Shown here in pieces: positions 6,946 through 10,552 of a stretch of 10,552 nt of DNA. Numbering within the stretch: position 1 is the first letter of the stretch; each line of letters starts with the position of its first letter. The DNA comes from Acidobacteriota bacterium (GTDB lineage: Bacteria > Acidobacteriota > Terriglobia > UBA7540). The notes under the pieces were generated by a model. It searched no databases. It was not told the DNA's origin and saw only the letters and a program-made list of their open reading frames with translations. Both the position numbers and the translations under genes were made by a program. The stretch covers positions 1-10,552 of the forward strand of contig QHZM01000238.1 in assembly GCA_003224665.1 (NCBI GenBank), in the 5' to 3' direction.

Positions 6946-7022
6946 TGGTGGGCCTGGGTAGAGTTGAACTACCGACCTCACCCTTATCAGGGGTGCGCTC
7001 TAGCCACCTGAGCTACAGGCCC
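6946..7022 (-). tRNA. tRNA-Ile(GAU)
   Basis: The minus strand forms a cloverleaf of 77 nt with encoded CCA. The acceptor GGGCCTG pairs perfectly with CAGGCCC, the anticodon stem CACCC/GGGTG encloses loop CTGATAA with anticodon GAT at 6986-6988, and the T-arm is GGTAGTTCAACTCTACC. The discriminator base is A. It is not next to any rRNA gene in the window. Confidence 0.98.
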
Positions 7023-7081
7023 GGGCAGGCATGCAGGCCGGCCAATCCAAAGAAAAGCCTAGCCTTGCCAAGCGGACTATC

Positions 7082-7110
7082 AGTATAGGCGCAGGTTAAC
7101 TTCAGCGCAA
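7082..7110 (-). promoter_or_regulatory. Promoter of tRNA-Ile (and probably the PH-like gene)
   Basis: On the minus strand TTGCGC (7105-7110) and TATACT (7082-7087) are spaced by 17 bp, with a predicted start near 7075, about 50 nt before the tRNA 5' end. No other promoter-like pair stands between it and the PH-like gene. Confidence 0.5.
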
Positions 7111-7135
7111 GCCCTGTGACCCTGCCGGCAGCCGA

Positions 7136-7165
7136 TTGGCCTTTTCTCCCGGCCTGTGGTAAAAA
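7136..7165 (+). promoter_or_regulatory. Possible promoter of the M16 peptidase gene
   Basis: TTGGCC (7136-7141) and TAAAAA (7160-7165) are spaced by 18 bp on the plus strand, about 70 nt before the start codon. Both boxes are imperfect. If real, it would fire back to back with the tRNA-Ile promoter. Confidence 0.3.
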
Positions 7166-7235
7166 AGATTCTTAGGGAAACTGGTCAGCTCGGCTCTCTT
7201 GTAGTTCGCTGGTCTTACGTCGAGAGATAAGGATA

Positions 7236-8347
7236 ATGGCAATCACTCAAGACATGCGAAAGGACGTTTTCCCCAACGGCCTAACGATTGTCACGGAGGC
7301 CATCCCCAACGTGCGCTCCGTGTCGATGGGGATCTGGCTGCGGACGGGATCCCGGCACGAGCGCGAAGCCGAAAACGGCATCTCGCATTTCCTTGAGCAC
7401 ATGGTCTTCAAAGGGACAACGAACCGCTCGGCCGAGGAGATTGCCCGGGCCGCGGACTCGATCGGGGGGCACCTCGACGCGTTCACGGCTAAAGAGTGTA
7501 CGAGTTTTTCGATCAAAGTCCTCGACGAACACTTGCCCCGCGCCGTAGACATCCTGGCAGACCTTGTAAGAAATCCTCTCCTCCAGCCGGACGACATCCA
7601 GAAGGAATGCCAGGTAATCCAGGAAGAGATCAAGATGGCGGAGGACGCGCCGGACGATCTGGTCCATGAAATCTTTACCCAGAGCTACTGGCCTGACCAC
7701 CCTCTGGGGCGTCCGATCCTTGGGACTCGACAGACCGTCAGCAGCTTCGATCGGGACCGGCTCTTTGACTATTTCCATCGATACTACACGCCCGGCAACA
7801 TGCTGGTCGCGGCAGCGGGACACTTGGAGCACTCGAGAGTGCTCGACCTGGTCCTGAAGGCGCTCGATGGCGTGGCGGGAGCAGGGCCGCTCGCGGATGG
7901 CCACGCTCCGGTCCCTCACCCGAACATTCGATACCGGCGGTCTTTTCGAACCTCAACACTTTTCGCGACACGGGTTTCCTGAACGTTTATGCCGGCGTTG
8001 CAACCGAGAATACTCGTAAGGTGGTCCAGTTGATCCTGGAGGAGTTCAGCCGGCTCAAGTCCACGACGATCGGCGAAGAAGAAATCCAGCGCGCCAAGGA
8101 CTACATGAAGGGGAACCTGCTTTTAAGCCTCGAGTCCACGATGAGCCGGATGTCGAACCTGGCGCGGCAAGAGATGTACTTCGGCCGGCACATTTCTCTC
8201 GACGAAATCGCCGAGCGTGTGACCGCCGTCAAGGCCGAGGAAGTGCGGGAAGTGGCGCGCGACCTCTTTCGCCCCGACCAGATCGGTCTGACGGTCCTTG
8301 GCCCCCTTCCCCGCATGAAAATCGGCCGCTCCGACCTCGAGTGCTAG
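7236..8347 (+). pseudogene. M16 family zinc peptidase, broken by an internal deletion and frameshift
   Basis: Relative of the processing-peptidase-like M16B proteases (YmxG/MlpA type). The first frame (7236-7982) has the inverted zinc motif HFLEH (His51, Glu54, His55) and the third ligand Glu131 in VIQEEIKM, then YYTPGNMLVAAAGHL. At about 7938-7942 similarity jumps to another frame, which reads VFSNLNTFRDTGFLNVYAG and continues to TAG at 8345-8347. The joined product would be about 369 residues; family members are about 410-430. The missing block of roughly 50-60 residues normally contains the GGGMSSRLFQxxREKxGLAY region, whose Arg and Tyr help bind substrate. Read literally, the protein ends at residue 248. 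AAGGA lies only 2 nt before the ATG. Zinc ligands survive, yet without the second half the enzyme would lack its clam-shell partner, so loss of function is likely, unless this is an assembly error. Confidence 0.85.
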
Positions 8348-8351
8348 GCCC

Positions 8352-8382
8352 GGCCTCGCCGTTTCGCACCCTGAGCGAGGCC
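8352..8382 (+). terminator. Hairpin after the M16 gene
   Basis: GGCCTCGC (8352-8359) pairs perfectly with GCGAGGCC (8375-8382) around a 15-nt loop, beginning 4 nt after the M16 stop codon. The nearest T-run (TTTT, 8397-8400) is 14 nt downstream, so it is not a classic intrinsic terminator, but its place fits transcript ending or 3'-end protection. Confidence 0.4.
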
Positions 8383-8403
8383 ACGCCAGAGCCGCCTTTT
8401 GCC

Positions 8404-8433
8404 TTACTAACTCTCTGCCATCTGACTTATAAT
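8404..8433 (+). promoter_or_regulatory. Promoter of walJ
   Basis: A perfect TATAAT at 8428-8433 is preceded at 18 bp by TTACTA (8404-8409), a weak -35 box. The predicted start is near 8440, about 63 nt before the TTG start codon. Confidence 0.55.
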
Positions 8434-8443
8434 CGCGACGGGT

Positions 8444-8464
8444 CTCTCGATTTGAAGTCGAGAG
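8444..8464 (+). promoter_or_regulatory. Stem-loop at the predicted 5' end of the walJ transcript
   Basis: CTCTCGA (8444-8450) pairs perfectly with TCGAGAG (8458-8464) around loop TTTGAAG. It begins about 4 nt after the predicted transcription start and ends 26 nt before the GGGAG ribosome site, so it would cap the RNA without covering the start codon. Confidence 0.45.
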
Positions 8465-8502
8465 GGCGGTAGCGCGTCGCCGCCGAGTCAGGGAGCGGCT
8501 AT

Positions 8503-9282
8503 TTGAGCGTTCGCGTTTGCGTGCTTGGGAGCGGGAGTCGAGGCAACTCGACGCTGGTCGCGACCGAGAAGACGCGTCTGCTCATCGACGCCGGCCTGAG
8601 CCGCAAAGAGACGTACGCGCGGCTTGCCGCGGTCGGCGAGCGCACGGACAGCTTCGATGCGCTGGTCATCTCGCACGAGCACAACGACCACATTAATGGC
8701 CTCAAGATGCTGGCGCTCGACCTGAAAGTCCCGGCGTATATCTCCCCTGCCACCCGGGACGCCATGAGCTGGGACCCTCAATTCGACTCCATCGTCCATT
8801 TCACCCCGGGCGAAAAATTCTCAATCGGCGACATCGAAGTCACGCCTTTCTCCATTCCACACGACGCCGTGGACCCCGTCGCATTTTGCTTAGAAGCGCA
8901 GGGCCTCAAGATCGGACTGGTGACCGACCTCGGATATATCCCCGAGATCGTGAAGCAACGAGTGCGGGGCTGCCACTGCCTGATCTTCGAATCGAACCAC
9001 GACCTGGATATGCTGAAAGTCGGCCCCTACCCCTGGTACGTAAAACAACGTGTGATGAGCCGCCACGGCCACCTCTCGAACCACGCGACGGCGGATTTCT
9101 TGAGCCAGGACTACGACGGGCAGGCGCAGGTGGTGGTGCTGGCCCACCTGAGCGAGAACAACAACCACCCGGAAATCGCCAGGATGAGCGCAGAGCAGGC
9201 CCTCGCCGACCGTTCGGGCGGCGGCCGGCAAGCATTGTGCCTGGCCAGCCAGTCATCGCCGACGCAGGTCTTTGAGTGGTAG
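8503..9282 (+). CDS. walJ: MBL-fold metallohydrolase WalJ/YycJ
   Basis: Metallo-beta-lactamase-fold hydrolase of the WalJ (YycJ/VicX) family. In Bacillus relatives the gene sits with the WalRK two-component system and the protein is linked to DNA-repair 5' exonuclease activity and cell-wall control; here there is no walRK nearby. The 259-residue protein opens with the family mark VCVLGSGSRGNSTLV (5-19). It has the metal motif ISHEHNDHINGL (His58, His60, Asp62, His63), then FSIPHDAVDP (His120), LVTDLGYI (Asp142), ESNHDLDMLKVGPYPW and RHGHLSNH (about 163-194), and VLAHLSENNNHPE (His215). All expected metal ligands are present and the length is normal. It starts with TTG; GGGAG ends 7 nt before it, and residue 1 falls exactly where the family begins. 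It has its own promoter and is followed after 250 nt by purB. Confidence 0.93.
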   Translation: MSVRVCVLGSGSRGNSTLVATEKTRLLIDAGLSRKETYARLAAVGERTDSFDALVISHEHNDHINGLKMLALDLKVPAYISPATRDAMSWDPQFDSIVHFTPGEKFSIGDIEVTPFSIPHDAVDPVAFCLEAQGLKIGLVTDLGYIPEIVKQRVRGCHCLIFESNHDLDMLKVGPYPWYVKQRVMSRHGHLSNHATADFLSQDYDGQAQVVVLAHLSENNNHPEIARMSAEQALADRSGGGRQALCLASQSSPTQVFEW

Positions 9283-9297
9283 CGAGAGGCTTGGCGG

Positions 9298-9314
9298 TCC
9301 CGCGAGTCGCGGGA
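9298..9314 (+). terminator. Hairpin after walJ
   Basis: TCCCGCG and CGCGGGA form a perfect 7-bp stem with loop AGT, 15 nt past the walJ stop codon. No T-run follows, so it may be Rho-assisted or only a 3'-end stabiliser. Confidence 0.4.
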
Positions 9315-9358
9315 TGGAAATTGCCCTGGTCCTTCTAAACCATTGATTTTGCTTAAGT

Positions 9359-9364
9359 TATAAT
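9359..9364 (+). promoter_or_regulatory. -10 box of a purB promoter
   Basis: A perfect TATAAT in the context GTTATAATTCC, like the walJ box CTTATAATCG. No consensus -35 box is found at 16-19 bp. The predicted start is near 9371, giving a leader of about 160 nt. Confidence 0.4.
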
Positions 9365-9378
9365 TCCGCCATGTGACG

Positions 9379-9409
9379 GGCGGTGTCCACTCGGACAGGC
9401 CTATCCGCC
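9379..9409 (+). promoter_or_regulatory. Stem-loop near the 5' end of the purB leader
   Basis: GGCGG-TGTCC (9379-9388) can pair with GGACA (9393-9397) and CCGCC (9405-9409): ten base pairs with a 4-nt loop ACTC and a one-sided bulge GGCCTAT. It begins about 8 nt after the predicted transcription start. Confidence 0.4.
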
Positions 9410-9485
9410 AACGTAAAAATCTGCAGACGGAAAGCGAAAAGCCAAATAAAATAGGCAATTACCTGTTTCGAATTCAGCATCCCTC

Positions 9486-9497
9486 GTCAGCGCTGAC
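9486..9497. promoter_or_regulatory. 12-bp perfect palindrome in the purB leader
   Basis: GTCAGCGCTGAC is fully self-complementary and is loosely flanked by CCT and AGG. It lies 35 nt before the purB start codon, and a T-rich run (TTTGTTTTTTG, about 9506-9516) follows. It could be a repressor site or, as RNA, part of a terminator-like structure. It does not match the purine riboswitch consensus. Confidence 0.35.
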
Positions 9498-9532
9498 TCA
9501 GGACATTTGTTTTTTGTATCAGGGAGAGGCGA

Positions 9533-10552
9533 ATGATCGCGCGTTACACCCGCCCGGAAATGGGCCGCGTCTGGAGCGACGAGAACAAATTCAAGAAGTG
9601 GCTTGAGGTCGAAATCGCGGCGGCAGAAGCCGAGGCGGCCGCCGGCCTGATCCCGAAAAGCGCGGCCGGCGCGATCCGCCGGAGGGGCCGGTTCGACGTC
9701 AACCGGATTCTCGAAATCGAGAAGCGCGTGAAGCATGACGTCATCGCCTTTACGACGAACGTCGCCGAACACGTCGGGCGCCAGGCGCGCTACCTGCACT
9801 ACGGCCTCACTTCGAATGACGTCGTGGACACGGCGCAGGCGCTGCTGGTCCGCGAAGCGTCGGAGCTTCTCCTGGCGGGGCTGCGGCGGCTGGGCCAGGT
9901 CTTGAAGAAGCGCGCGTTCGAGTTCAAAGACACACCGATGGTGGGCCGGACGCATGGGATCCACGCCGAGCCCATTACCTTCGGCTGCAAGCTGGCCATC
10001 TGGTATGCCGAAAACCAGCGGAACGCCGAGCGGCTGTCCTACGCGGCCGAGCAGATGCGGGTGGGGAAAATTTCAGGCGCCGTCGGGACCTACGCCCACT
10101 TGACGCCGGCGATCGAGAAAAAGATCTGCGCGAAACTCGGCCTGCGGCCCGCGCCCGTCTCCTCTCAAATCCTCCAGCGCGACCGGCACGCGTTCTATTT
10201 ATGCACTCTGGCTGTCGTCGCGGCCTCGCTCGAAAAGGTGTCTCTCGAGGTCCGCAACTTGCAGCGGACCGAGGTGCGGGAAGTGGAGGAATATTTCGAG
10301 CCCGATCAGAAAGGCTCTTCGGCCATGCCGCACAAGCGCAACCCGGCAACCGCGGAGCAGATCTGCGGCCTGGCGCGAGTGGTAAGAGCCAACGCCCAGG
10401 CGGGGCTGGAAAACGTCGCGCTCTGGCACGAACGCGATATTTCTCATTCCTCGGTCGAGCGCGTCATCCTGCCGGATTCGACGATCCTCCTCGACTATAT
10501 GCTCCATAAAACCTCACAACTGATTGAGACCCTGCTCGTCTACCCTGAGCGG
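9533..10552 (+). CDS. purB: Adenylosuccinate lyase (3' end beyond the window)
   Basis: Catalyses two fumarate-releasing steps of purine synthesis: SAICAR to AICAR and adenylosuccinate to AMP. It aligns from residue 1 with B. subtilis PurB (431 residues), so 340 visible residues are about four fifths of the protein. Landmarks: MIARYTRPEM (1-10), ILEIEKRVKHDV (59-70, His68), HYGLTSNDVVDTA (89-101), GRTHGIHAEP (138-147, catalytic His141), KISGAVGTYA (179-188), LQRDRHA (214-220), the fumarate-lyase signature GSSAMPHKRNP (261-271) with the catalytic serine loop, and LWHERDISHSSVER near the end. GGGAG lies 6 nt before the ATG, which agrees with the homologous start. The frame is open to the last base. 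No other purine gene is seen in the window. Identification is firm. Confidence 0.96.
   Translation, partial: MIARYTRPEMGRVWSDENKFKKWLEVEIAAAEAEAAAGLIPKSAAGAIRRRGRFDVNRILEIEKRVKHDVIAFTTNVAEHVGRQARYLHYGLTSNDVVDTAQALLVREASELLLAGLRRLGQVLKKRAFEFKDTPMVGRTHGIHAEPITFGCKLAIWYAENQRNAERLSYAAEQMRVGKISGAVGTYAHLTPAIEKKICAKLGLRPAPVSSQILQRDRHAFYLCTLAVVAASLEKVSLEVRNLQRTEVREVEEYFEPDQKGSSAMPHKRNPATAEQICGLARVVRANAQAGLENVALWHERDISHSSVERVILPDSTILLDYMLHKTSQLIETLLVYPER

Noticed and set aside
6358..7011. A 217-codon plus-strand open frame over the DUF1998 relic, PH-like gene and tRNA-Ile
   Set aside because: It runs through the tRNA and antisense to better-supported coding sequence, with no recognisable domain.
6191..7022. 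An intact DISARM or other defence system
   Set aside because: Only the C-terminal end of a DUF1998 protein remains, frameshifted; no helicase, methyltransferase, nuclease or other partner gene is present in the window.
9373..9606. A plus-strand frame beginning just after the purB promoter and overlapping the purB start
   Set aside because: purB in the other frame matches its family from residue 1; this frame has no ribosome site and no similarity.
1..10552. CRISPR arrays, insertion sequences, integrases or rRNA genes
   Set aside because: I saw no regularly spaced repeats, transposase or recombinase motifs, terminal inverted repeats of IS type, or rRNA sequence on either strand.

Overview
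The window looks like bacterial chromosome of moderately high GC, most likely Acidobacteriota. That is an inference from the mix of single-copy housekeeping genes, two sugar-type enzymes that start with twin-arginine (Tat) signals, and isolated tRNA-Ile and tRNA-Ala genes. No taxonomic marker such as rRNA is present, so the phylum is tentative.

Layout. Positions 1-2821 (minus strand) hold murJ, the lipid II flippase, preceded in transcription order by a membrane-anchored calcineurin-like phosphoesterase. Positions 2822-4537 hold a low-coding gap and one aldo/keto reductase gene with a Tat-like start and visibly lower GC. This stretch sits just downstream of tRNA-Ala(UGC) and is closed at its far end by an exact 17-bp copy of the tRNA 3' end, the geometry left by an element integrated into a tRNA gene. 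Positions 4538-7022 (minus strand) run, in transcription order, tRNA-Ile(GAU), a 100-residue PH-like protein 12 nt behind it, a broken C-terminal piece of a DUF1998 (DrmB/helicase-associated) protein, an L-rhamnonate-dehydratase-like enolase, and tRNA-Ala. Positions 7236-10552 (plus strand) hold a broken M16 zinc peptidase gene, walJ (MBL-fold hydrolase) and the first 340 codons of purB (adenylosuccinate lyase), which runs off the window.

How it fits together. The two ends are ordinary core genes (wall synthesis, phosphoesterase, WalJ, purine synthesis). The middle, between and around the two tRNA genes, carries the signs of gene gain and loss: a tRNA-bounded islet, a frameshifted relic of what may have been a defence gene, and solitary catabolic enzymes. 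No intact defence system, CRISPR array, integrase, transposase or insertion sequence is visible. The most distinctive observations are the tRNA-Ala direct repeat, the DUF1998 relic whose cysteine motif survives in a second frame, the M16 gene deletion at a possible microhomology, and stem-loops placed right at the predicted 5' ends of the walJ and purB transcripts.
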